NCBI RefSeq assembly: GCF_026262505.1
Contig: NC_067207.1
Location: 25,698,082-25,762,081 of the forward strand
From: Trichomonas vaginalis G3
Lineage: Eukaryota; Parabasalia; Trichomonadida; Trichomonadidae
Length of the DNA: 64,000 nt
Direction of reading: 5' to 3'
Shown: in pieces, positions 23,555 to 32,340 of the stretch
Numbering within the stretch: position 1 is the first letter of the stretch
Layout of the letters: every line of letters begins with the position of its first letter
The notes under the pieces: generated by a model
Told to the model about the DNA's origin: nothing
Seen by the model: only the letters and a program-made list of their open reading frames with translations
Databases searched by the model: none
Translations under genes and position numbers: made by a program

Positions 23555-24919
23555 ATTTTTGATAATATTATCTGATTTAAAATCACCTGTTAAAACATTT
23601 TTTACAAGATTGAATTCATGTTCAATGAGACGGATAATTAGTTCGGCGGGTTCATATGTATCCCATTTATCTTTAATTTCGGCATTAAGGGATTCAATAA
23701 GAGATGTTGTGAGTATGCCAGCGGTGTAGTCAGCGAATCCTTCAAATGGGTTAATACTATCTAAGTACTTAAAGAGATCCTGATTATTTTCGCGGTTTGG
23801 ATATTCCTCTTGTAAACGAGTTTCTAACTTTTTAATCAAGTCAATTCGTTTTTGAGGATGGTCTGCGTAAGCGACTTCAACAATTTCGGAATAGACATTG
23901 ATGTATTCCCTTTTTGTTGCAAAATGACGTAAGCAAAATTTATGATCGCAAGAAAAGCCTGATTCTCTAACAGCAGCTATAATTGCCGGACCTTGATCGG
24001 AATAAATATTCTTGAATCTGCTTGGTGGAATAAAAGATTTCAATTTAGTGAGCATATCCTTAATTGTTATCGTATTTTCACTAACAGACCATGCAAATGC
24101 AATAGGGATAAGTCTATTATTTGGTGCAGGTGTACCAATAATGAGTAAGTTTCCTTTTTTAATACAAAATAAAAACGTTCCATCAATTTGAATTATTCCG
24201 CAAAAAGCTTGTGTTTGCATGTAAAAATGAGTTATTGGAGGAATTACAATAAATGAATAAATTTGAAAGTCTTTTGAATTTTCAGGTAATTCATCACCTT
24301 TCTTAAATGTATGCAATTCAATTTCATTGTTAACTTCTTTAACTAAAATCATTTCGCAGAATCCTTGTTCGATTTTGTTTATGATTGAAAAAATTGTTGA
24401 GAAATAATTGTAAGATTGAATTCTATCCCCTTTTGTGGTTCCTTTAAGTTTATTTACTATACTATGGAACATCGTATAAGTTGCATTGGGAATATTCAAT
24501 TCTTTTGCAAAAATTTCTTTGCATTGAGGAACATTATCAGAATTTGCTAATTCATAGACTTTTTTTCCTGCTTGCAACTTAAGAATTTTTGGTATATTGT
24601 TACTCGGCTTGCATTGCTTTGCTCTATGCTCGTGTTTAATTACTGGAATGAAGAAAAGTTGACCATTTTCATGAGTCTTTACAAGCTCCATGCAAAATTG
24701 GCAGTTAGGACAACGAAACTTTTTTCCTTGCTCAAAATTTAATGGATAAAAAGAATTATATGAATCTTTTGCAATAAATATAGCAGCTTCTGTAGGATCT
24801 GTAAATTTTAATTTGCTATATCTTTCCTTGAGAATTGGAATTGGGGAATTTTCAGGTATTTCCATTCTATATTTCAATTTTTTACGGGAATTCAATTCAT
24901 TTTGAATTAAATCCAGCAT
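23555..24919 (-). pseudogene. MULE transposase, catalytic part (split by insertion)
   Basis: 455 codons from the ATG at 24919. An N-terminal zinc-binding stretch (CPNCQFCMEL and then KHEHRAKQC) is followed by a MULE DDE domain: IQIDGTFLF (first Asp), NIYSDQGPAI (second Asp), CDHKFCLRHFATK, and SLIESLNAEIK (likely catalytic Glu). The frame then reaches the ATTTT duplication and the 17.74-kb insert. The last 133 codons, with the SWIM finger, are at 5408-5809. As it stands, the encoded protein stops two codons inside the insert and lacks its SWIM module. Confidence 0.88.
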
Positions 24920-26340
24920 ATCAGCTCCATCTCCTTTTTAAAAGGTATTACATACATACGAACGCATGGGTCACTCAATAATTAGCGTGATAATAATTGA
25001 GGATAGACTGTAATCGTAATTTTATTTTTGGACTTATATTTCGACATTTTGAAGTCGCTTGAAAGTCTTGCAAATGATTAAATTTGGAAAATTTGACCTA
25101 AGTCTGCATTATTTTGATGACTTAAACAATTCTATAAATCTGTTTTCCTAAAAATTTAAAAAGATATAATTTCAATTTCCCTAAATTTATGTAATTCATA
25201 TATCACCAAAATATTTGGACTGCATTTCGTTTGTCTGCACCTAATTAAAGTCTAAATACCAATTAATTTTGGAGTTGCATTGCTTTTAAGGGTGCACCCG
25301 TATGTATGTTTATTTGAGAGGAGGAGGATTACCCTCTCAATTTTGAGGGATTCGTTAGTTTATTTTCTCGATGAATATGCAATAAAATTTGATTTTTACC
25401 TTATCAATATACTTCATATAATATACACATGTTCATGTAAAAACTTTTTTCCAAAATCCTCAGGAATTAAGGGATTTTTGAATTTTAAGAATTTTTTTCG
25501 AATTTTTTCGAAAAAAAAAATATTTTCAGAACAGCCTTAACGGCTAAGATTTAGGAACAATGTTAAGTATCAAAAAGAAAGGAGGTCTGATATAGACAAC
25601 ATATATCGTTGAAGGTTGAAAAAATCTCTAATATTTGAGCCAAAAATTTCAAATTTTAATTTTTTGAAAAAAGAGGCCACCCGTATGTACGTTTATTTGA
25701 GAGGAGGAGGAGGATTATATTTTTGAAAGGGTGAAACATTATGAATATGTTAATTATATAATAATATGTATTATTATAAAAAAGAAAAAATAAAGCACGT
25801 TAAAATTTTTCTTTCTTGATTTTTTACAAAATCTACTTAGAATTATGCAAAATATGACTAAATAATTATAAATTTCAAGTTAAATTTTAATTTTGATAAA
25901 TAATTTAAATTTCAAAATATCAAGTTCAGTTCGACTATGTATGTAGTAATTCCTCAATAAAGTGCCAAAACCCTATTAAAATATATGAACATTTTCAACA
26001 TTTTAATGTTTTTATTTAAAAATTTGATGGAATATGAGCTTCAAACAATTATTATGTAAATAAAAATAATTAAATATATGTATTTATTCGTATTACAACC
26101 GTAGTAAGTCGATTCTTCCTTTCTTCTACTGAGGTTTGAATTTGATTTCGAATTGTAAAGAGATTCAAAGGGAAAATACTAGCGGATAAAAACTACCTCC
26201 ATGAAAGGGTCATAATGGAGTCAAGTTGTATTTTTTGATATTTTTTGCTTTTCGAGCCTAAATAGGTAGCCAAGATAATGCCTAAAAATAAGGTTCTAAA
26301 TTCTGAAGTTTACATGATCCTCTCGTGTGCACCCTTAATG
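24920..26340. other. MULE 5' non-coding region
   Basis: About 1.4 kb with no gene. It contains a duplicated segment: CCGTATGTAYGTTTATTTGA followed by GAGGAGGAGG, at about 25298 and 25681. GGGTGCACCC-type words recur near 25288 and 26328. The rest is AT-rich. Confidence 0.5.
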
Positions 26341-26426
26341 TAAAAATGCACGTTTAGAAAAAGACGATAACGATTAAATTACAAAATCGATAACGACGAT
26401 GATTAAATTACAAAATCGATAACCTC
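26341..26426 (-). repeat. MULE terminal inverted repeat, right
   Basis: Reverse complement of 4140-4219, followed by the right copy of the 14-bp flank repeat at 26427-26440. Confidence 0.85.
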
Positions 26427-26440
26427 TCATTGACTTTGGG

Positions 26441-26556
26441 CAATACCATGGAAAATCGGTTGTGTTGTATGAAGTGAAGAGTTGTGTTCCATAAAATGGT
26501 GGAAGCATAACAATTGGCTGGAGTGCATTGACTAGAGAAAGAAAAAGAAGAATCAT
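26441..26556 (-). pseudogene. LCAT-like lipase gene, N-terminal part
   Basis: Starts at the ATG at 26556 with a hydrophobic signal peptide (MILLFLSLVNA) and then QPIVMLPPFYGTQLF, the start of the mature LCAT-like fold. Codon 43 (Met, 26428-26430) falls in the 14-bp flank repeat and the same Met is at 4122-4124, where the frame resumes with KDELIWVDATMF. The whole gene would encode about 409 residues with one internal TGA, a normal length for the family. Confidence 0.85.
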
Positions 26557-27495
26557 TTTCCAAATGGCCTGTAAAAATTATTATGTGATAAAAATATTAG
26601 GAATAAAGAATACAGCAATATTTCATTAATAGATTTTTTTCAGCGATCATTCAAATTCAGAAGATAACCTCTCTCAATTTATCTGAGTAGGTGACAAAAG
26701 TGCATACTCTTAAACAACCGTCGGATTTCCGGGTGAAATCGTGACACACTTTCGTCTTTCGTAGGCAGTGGTGGTTGTTACAAAAGGTAACTTCGAATGT
26801 AGCGTGAAATCTGCAAAAAAAATTCTGAAATTTGAATGGAGAACACAAAAATTGAATAGTTTACGTCAATAAAAAAGAGAAAAATGAAGTCAATGTGTCT
26901 CGAACCTAGGACTTAGAGCAGCAATCCCACTGTTTATCACATTACACTACATGCATCTCTCACCTCAGTGAATGAGATCAACTATATGATAACTTTTTCC
27001 CCATTATATTCTTGTGGAAAAGTGACAAATAGCAACTTTGACCCTCTCTCCAATTTATCTTTCATTCAAAATAATTTCTTTACTTTTTTTATCTTTTCGA
27101 ATTTGAAGTTCATGATAAACTGTACATGCTTGTTTTGCTTGATTTAAATGAATCAGGGCACCTATTTCTGTTTTGGAAATTGATATCTTGATCATCGGTA
27201 TCGATTTAGTGATCTATTATGAATTATGCTAAACTTTATACATGAGAGACATAAAGCATTAAAGGTAAGTAAAAATGGATATACAATGAGATTTCAAATT
27301 TCTTCCCGATAATTCAAGTCCATATTAAAAGATTTTTAACATCAGATGATCTTTATCATCCGAATATTTATTTGGCGGCAATATGAAAGTATTTTATTTC
27401 AAATTGAACAGAAATGAACCCTATGACCTGTGACTTTTATCAAATGATTGAATTTCTGAACATTAGTATAACTGACTTATGGAATTTGTAACATG
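26557..27495. other. Intergenic with tRNA-like segment
   Basis: Non-coding apart from the tRNA-like stretch near 26888-26958 and possible gene scraps. AT-rich, no long ORF. Confidence 0.4.
26888..26958 (-). tRNA. tRNA-like segment, degenerate
   Basis: On the minus strand there is an A-box-like TAGTGTAATGTG (26938-26949) and a B-box GGTTCGAGAC (26897-26906) at tRNA spacing, with a 7-base loop TTGCTGC between partly pairing arms (would read anticodon GCT, serine). T-runs follow. The T-stem and acceptor stem pair poorly, so it is a decayed tRNA or tRNA-derived repeat rather than a sound gene. Confidence 0.3.
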
Positions 27496-27760
27496 CTATT
27501 ATGAAAAACCTAAGTTCGGATCCGATATCTCATAAAAGTAGTAGTAATGAGCATGAATAACAACATAACCATACAGATTAGATTCCAGATTACAGAGTAC
27601 ACAGCAATGGGCGCCATTTTCCAAAAATTGTTCTTTACCGGTATCCTCATTCAAGTAATTTAACCAACTATATAGATTGTTCATCAATACGTATTCCCAA
27701 ATATCAATAAATTGATTTTTATGAGAAATTTTTTGAACTTCACTTAGTAAAAAAAATTTT
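27496..27760 (-). pseudogene. Possible gene scrap (C-terminal fragment)
   Basis: An open frame that looks coding (FIDIWEYVLMNNLYSWLNYL, then EDTGKEQFLENGAHCCVLCN) and ends EISDPNLGFS before a stop, but has no plausible start: the frame fades into an A/T run just before the next gene. Cys-rich centre. Not recognised; probably the tail of a duplicated host gene. Confidence 0.3.
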
Positions 27761-27766
27761 TAGAAA

Positions 27767-28411
27767 ATGGACATAAAGGTAAAATATAAAGCCGATACTT
27801 ATAATTATCAGATCAAAAAGGCTACCTCCAATAGCGGGTTTATAAAGCAACTCGCTAAAGACTTAAATTTAGATTCTTGCTCCATTAAATTAATATATAA
27901 AGGAAAAAACTTGGCAAATTCTAAAGGTAAGATAATTGATGAAGGAATAACCGAAGGCGCCACTCTATTACTATTTGCGGTAGATAAATCAGCAAAACTA
28001 TCGAAACCCAAAAGATCAAGTGATAAAAAACGATCAAAAATTTCAAGCGCAATGTACGAAGAAATCCCTATACCAGAAATAGTTAAGAAAGGACCTCCTC
28101 CTGGGTGTATGGATGGCCTTCATACTCCAGTTTCGAAATTTCCTAAGCAGCCATTTGTTGTTTATACGAAAGATGGCAGCATTGCAAAACTTTCTATAGA
28201 GTCTGATGCAATATTTGTTGAAGCTAAGGACGGAAACAAAGAAAGACTGTTTGATGTTACATATAATTCAGAAAGAACCAAAGAAGTACCAAATTATCCG
28301 AATTACATCTCTTTATGCTTGAATACTAATGATGAAATGAGAGTTTATCATTATATTCCGAAGCAATATCAAAATATTTTCAAAGATTTTTTCACTTCAC
28401 TGATGAAATGA
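27767..28411 (+). CDS. UBFD1-like protein with N-terminal ubiquitin-like domain
   Basis: 214 residues. Residues 1-70 form a ubiquitin-like fold (MDIKVKYKADTYNYQIKKA, then CSIKLIYKGKNLANSKGK and GITEGATLLLF). After a basic linker, the C-terminal half begins with KKGPPPGCMDGL and ends with VYHYIPKQYQNIFKDFF, which resembles the C-terminal domain of UBFD1 (VYWVPTQYVDAIKD). The UBL has no C-terminal di-Gly, so it is not a conjugated modifier. A TCACTTAG initiator-like motif lies about 30 bases before the ATG. Role in eukaryotes is poorly known; the UBL suggests proteasome or ubiquitin-pathway contact. Confidence 0.6.
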   Translation: MDIKVKYKADTYNYQIKKATSNSGFIKQLAKDLNLDSCSIKLIYKGKNLANSKGKIIDEGITEGATLLLFAVDKSAKLSKPKRSSDKKRSKISSAMYEEIPIPEIVKKGPPPGCMDGLHTPVSKFPKQPFVVYTKDGSIAKLSIESDAIFVEAKDGNKERLFDVTYNSERTKEVPNYPNYISLCLNTNDEMRVYHYIPKQYQNIFKDFFTSLMK

Positions 28412-28675
28412 TTTATTCTTTTAGTATTATTCATTTTTATCCATAGTGAACTTTTGTTTGGACTGTTTATCATATTAAATTGCAATAAATTGTTTTTTTT
28501 TATTAATTTCATTGCTTTTGTTTATATAAAGATTATACATTCCTAATATAAGATCTTTCTAGAAAGATGATGGTATTTTTTCTCAACACATAGAAAGAGA
28601 AAAAGTATTTGATAAATTTAACTGTAATTTTGTATCTTCATAAAACAAATATTAGTTTATTAATGGACAAATAAG

Positions 28676-29098
28676 TTATTCATCGGCCTCAGATTCTGGT
28701 TCTGCTTCTGGTGCCGGTTCAGGTTCTACTCCTTCAATTTCTGCTTCTGGAGCTGCTTCACCATCACCTTCTTCTTCATTCATCTCCTCGTCTTCAGGAG
28801 CATTTCCATCAATATATGGTACTTCTGGTTCTGGAGATTTATATATTAAGAAAAATAGATTTCCGACTGAAAAATATGCGCATTTTCTAATTTCGTGTCC
28901 AACTAGAACACCAAATGACTGTCCTACAATAACATGCCACGATGGTTCATATTTCAAATCGAATTCTTTTTTTATAAACTCTGCGACTGAATCTTCATCA
29001 TTAAAGTTATGAAGGGCATATAGAGCACAGTCTATGCACTCCTGGAGAAGCCAGGGTTCCATATCATGCTCTATGATGCTTGCCTGCCCGAGGGTCAT
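28676..29098 (-). CDS. LC8-type dynein light chain with acidic tail
   Basis: 140 residues. Residues 12-95 match the DYNLL/LC8 family: LLQECIDCALYAL, VAEFIKKEFDLKYEPSWHVI, VGQSFGVLVGHEIRK, YFSVGNLFFLIYKS. LC8 forms a dimeric hub that binds linear motifs in dynein intermediate chain and many other partners, and trichomonads are multiflagellate. Typical LC8 is about 89 residues; here an extra tail of about 45 residues made almost wholly of E, P, A, D and G follows (for example PEAEIEGVEPEPAPEAEPES). Its role is unknown. The ATG used is the first in frame. Confidence 0.88.
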   Translation of the reverse strand: MTLGQASIIEHDMEPWLLQECIDCALYALHNFNDEDSVAEFIKKEFDLKYEPSWHVIVGQSFGVLVGHEIRKCAYFSVGNLFFLIYKSPEPEVPYIDGNAPEDEEMNEEEGDGEAAPEAEIEGVEPEPAPEAEPESEADE

Positions 29099-29559
29099 AA
29101 TAACGGACTAGCAACGATTATTTTTCTTCATAATTTTTGCAACACTCCAAATTAACTACAAATCACTACTGCAATGTAATTGCATCAGTTTTTCTCATAC
29201 AAATATGGTCTAAATATTAATTTATAAATTTCATATTCTTATTTATGAGAGATATTTACAAAATTTCCAATGTATGTAATTATATTCATTAATTTATTAA
29301 TCTTTATCTTATAAGCATTCAACTTTAAAGGAATGTTAAAAATATTTATCTTGAATATCCATTAATCACCTTTCATACCATGACTAGATCTCATAATTTC
29401 AGCATTAAATAACTATACATAATATAAAAGAATCAAAGTTAAAATGAAAATATGAAATTGAAACATTGATTGAAAAAAATAGACTTGATCATGCATAAAA
29501 TCCGAATTTATATCAAAAACAAATATAATAAACATAATAATATCAATAAATAAAGAAAA
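29099..29559. other. Intergenic spacer
   Basis: AT-rich spacer between LC8-type gene start and the end of the HMG-box gene. Nothing recognised. Confidence 0.5.
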
Positions 29560-30543
29560 TCAATAAAATCTAATTGGAGCAACTTTCGGTGAAGTCCTTT
29601 GGGGTGGTGGCGGCATCATTGGCAGGTTATTACTTGACTGCGGTGGTGGAGGCATTGCTGGTGATCTAGATGGAGGAGGAGGCATCATAGGAATAATTGG
29701 ACCATTATTTCCTGAAGATGACGGTGGTGGTGGCATCGAAGGCGATCGAGGCGGTGGAGGAGGCATAGACGGAGTTCTTGTTGGAGGTGGTGGAGGCATT
29801 CGAGGAATTCCGGCATTAGTTGGTGGAGGCATTGTAGGAAGTGCAGTATTTGAGGGAGGAGGCATCGTAGGTATCGAAAATTCCGAAACAGATGAAAATC
29901 TAACACCTTGCTGCACTCTATTAATACCATCGTAATCGTTAATTCTTGGCATTGAAGATGCTTGGTTAGGAATTCCTTTTGAAGGCGGAGGCATCGATGG
30001 TATAGATGGAGGAGGCATATTTGGATAAGATCCAGGTGGAGGAGGCATAGCTGGTACTGTGATATTTTCTTTTGGCCGATTTTTGTCATTTGAACTTGTC
30101 ATCGTAGCTGTTCGAGATTTATTATTCATTGATGGCGGTGGAGGAGGCATTGATACTGGTGAAAACGCCGGTATGTTTGCAAAATAAGAAGCATTATATG
30201 CGTTTGATTGCTGTAAAAGTGTCTGTAAACCTAGAGCAACTAAATAAGAAGGATCAATAGGCAATGAATTTTCAAACAAATAGTATTTTTCCTTGTCTGT
30301 TAATTCTTTTTTAGGTTTCTTCTGTTTATAATTATATTCCGGATATTTTTTTCGAAACTCATCTTGCATTACTCGCGCTCTTTCTTGATATGGTTTCTTT
30401 TGTTCTTCGGAGAGCTCTTTCCATAATTCTCCCATTCTATTCATGATTGATCTATTGGTTAAATCAGGCTCGGTTCTCACAAGGATCTCCCTTTGCTCCT
30501 GGCAAAATAGGAGATACGCATTGGGAGGCCGTTTGTCTTGCAT
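29560..30543 (-). CDS. HMG-box protein with Met-Pro-rich tail
   Basis: 327 residues. Residues 3-72 are an HMG box: KRPPNAYLLFCQEQREIL, SIMNRMGELWKELSEEQKKP, YQERARVMQDEFRKKYPEYN, followed by a KQKKPKK basic tail. HMG boxes bend DNA; the PNAYLLF type is seen in sequence-tolerant and in MATA/SOX-like fungal regulators. From residue 125 on, the protein is low complexity with at least ten MPPPP(P) motifs separated by S/N-rich spacers, as in profilin- or WW/EVH1-binding tracts. A TCATTTCTC initiator lies about 30 bases before the ATG. Target genes unknown. Confidence 0.85.
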   Translation of the reverse strand: MQDKRPPNAYLLFCQEQREILVRTEPDLTNRSIMNRMGELWKELSEEQKKPYQERARVMQDEFRKKYPEYNYKQKKPKKELTDKEKYYLFENSLPIDPSYLVALGLQTLLQQSNAYNASYFANIPAFSPVSMPPPPPSMNNKSRTATMTSSNDKNRPKENITVPAMPPPPGSYPNMPPPSIPSMPPPSKGIPNQASSMPRINDYDGINRVQQGVRFSSVSEFSIPTMPPPSNTALPTMPPPTNAGIPRMPPPPPTRTPSMPPPPPRSPSMPPPPSSSGNNGPIIPMMPPPPSRSPAMPPPPQSSNNLPMMPPPPQRTSPKVAPIRFY

Positions 30544-31109
30544 TGGCTCCCTATTTCAGAAGAGAAATGATATTTTTTGATGAAAATTACAATAAATAGT
30601 TTACAGTAATATTTACAGAGTGTTTTCTAAATAGAATTTTTGAAGCTATCCAAATTTTTGTCAATTTTTTCATAATTGACAATAGTGGCAATTTTCGATT
30701 TGAATTAATTCTTTAAATCATATTTCTAGTATTTTTTAAAAACGGTTGATTGTCATGTCAATTTTTCAAATTGTTATATCTTTGTGAAAAAATTTCAAGA
30801 CAAAAATTGATCTGAGTTAAAGATATGCGAACAGCATGATGTTAAAAAACAAGCAATTTTATAACAATGAGCTGAATTAGATAAGATTCTATTCATTTTT
30901 TCAAGACATTCCTTAAATTATCGAAAAGTTATTTTGCATTGATCAAATAAATGATTGAAACTACAAGCACATTCCATGTGCCTGACATTTTGAGAAGTTA
31001 CTTTAGAAACGCCAATGATATTAGAAAATTTTATCATAATTTACTGGAACTGCCATCAAAAATGAATAAAATACGAAATCAATCGATTTTAAAATAATAG
31101 ACAAATAGT
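30544..31109. other. Intergenic spacer
   Basis: AT-rich; promoter region of the HMG-box gene. No other feature seen. Confidence 0.5.
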
Positions 31110-31862
31110 TTATTGAACAGGTTGTGGAGGTAATAAGGATTCAACCTTATTTCTCAGTAAAATTAAAGTATTAGGAGATACATCACATAAATTAAGTTCT
31201 AAAGTTTCGCCTTCTATCTTAACATTAGGCTCTTCTTCCTCAATTATCTCAATAACAGAAATTAAGTGGCTGTCTTCAGTAAGACCGTTAATCTGCTTTG
31301 TAAGTTTTACAATTTCAGATTTCTTAAGAGGTTTTCTATTAATTGGTTTCTTCTTTGGTTTCTGAGCCTTATTTGCCTTCTGATTTGGTTTAGGACTAAG
31401 AGACTTTGGTTTAACAGGTGTCCTCTGCGATAATCGATTTATTGAAGCATGTGCTTCGAATGGTTTAGTTGCGGATGCGAATTGTTCGCGTAAATATATT
31501 AATTTGTTGAACCAATCTCGAACTGGATTGTCGCTGATAAATTTCGAAAGTTCGCTAAATGTTTTCTGCATATCGAGTGTAATAAATTTAAGGAATTGGT
31601 TGTTGGAATTATATAATAACGAATTTGACCAAATTAATTCGACATCTGCTTTCCATTCTGCAACCGAATTATATTTGTTTTCTTCAATTTTCTGGCAAAC
31701 GGTACCTATATCCATTGGATGATGAACAATTTGTAAATAATTTGGACAATTGTCGCGTTCGGGATCAACTGGGATAGCAAACATTCGCGATATGGCCCTC
31801 TCTTGAAGTTTATCCATAATGCCTTTAATTGTTAATATTTGCTCCGCAGTCAATCCACTCAT
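31110..31862 (-). CDS. Bromodomain + ET-domain protein (BET-like)
   Basis: 250 residues. Residues 5-110 are a bromodomain: FAIPVDPERDNCPNYLQIVH, HPMDIGTVCQKIEENKY, and WSNSLLYNSNNQF with the acetyl-lysine-binding Asn. A Lys/Pro-rich linker follows (PKPNQKANKAQKPKKKPIN). The last 70 residues (LTKQINGLTEDSHLISVIEI, then LELNLCDVSPNTLILLRNKV) match the extraterminal (ET/NET) domain of BET proteins. Animal BET proteins have two bromodomains and fungal/protist versions often one, so this is a compact BET-like chromatin reader. Expected to bind acetylated histone tails and recruit transcription factors. Confidence 0.88.
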   Translation of the reverse strand: MSGLTAEQILTIKGIMDKLQERAISRMFAIPVDPERDNCPNYLQIVHHPMDIGTVCQKIEENKYNSVAEWKADVELIWSNSLLYNSNNQFLKFITLDMQKTFSELSKFISDNPVRDWFNKLIYLREQFASATKPFEAHASINRLSQRTPVKPKSLSPKPNQKANKAQKPKKKPINRKPLKKSEIVKLTKQINGLTEDSHLISVIEIIEEEEPNVKIEGETLELNLCDVSPNTLILLRNKVESLLPPQPVQ

Positions 31863-32340
31863 TGAAAATTATTTTTTGAATAATTTTTTTTTGACATTCA
31901 TAAATTATTGTCGTAAAACTAGGCATTCAACATAAAATATTAACATATTTCGTGCCACAAAGAGAATTAATCAGGAAAATTAACTAAAAACTTCAAATGT
32001 TGAATCAAATTGGAAATTTGATGACTGAAATTCATATTTGGCCCTGCTTTCCGAAACAAACTCAGTATGATAAGGATATTTTGAATACAAATGCATTCGG
32101 AATTATTAATTAATTTTTTTATCCAATACAAATTTCAAAATCAAAGTGAGAGAGTTATTTTTTGGTAGTTTTTTTGGCGAATATTGTATTTCCATACATA
32201 GTATATCCTTCTTTTTACTTTAATTAATGAAATAAATTTGAATTTTTTGGTGAAAATTCGATTCGACTATAGCAAAAATGATAGTTTTATTTTAGAGATC
32301 CGAGAAAAATAAAAATAATAAATTACTAACAAATTATTTT
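31863..32340. other. Intergenic spacer
   Basis: AT-rich; contains the 3' end of the FKBP15-like gene region and the promoter of the bromodomain gene. Nothing specific. Confidence 0.5.

Larger units (their letters stand above)
4135..26426 (-). mobile_element. Mutator-like element (MULE), host of the 17.74-kb insertion
   Basis: A DNA transposon bounded by inverted repeats of about 80 bases (4140-4219 and 26341-26421) and by a 14-bp direct repeat. Each terminal repeat itself holds two direct copies of a TTATCGATTTTGTAATTTAAT unit. Without the inserted 17.74-kb element, it would be about 4.5 kb with one transposase gene on the minus strand. It split an LCAT-like gene after codon 43. Left non-coding flank (4220-5407) and right non-coding flank (24920-26340) show no further genes. 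Confidence 0.85.

Noticed and set aside
25280-25540. 86-codon ORF (MLLRVHPYVCLFERRRITLS)
   Set aside because: Overlaps a duplicated non-coding segment of the MULE flank and ends in a poly-Lys/Phe artefact of A/T runs.
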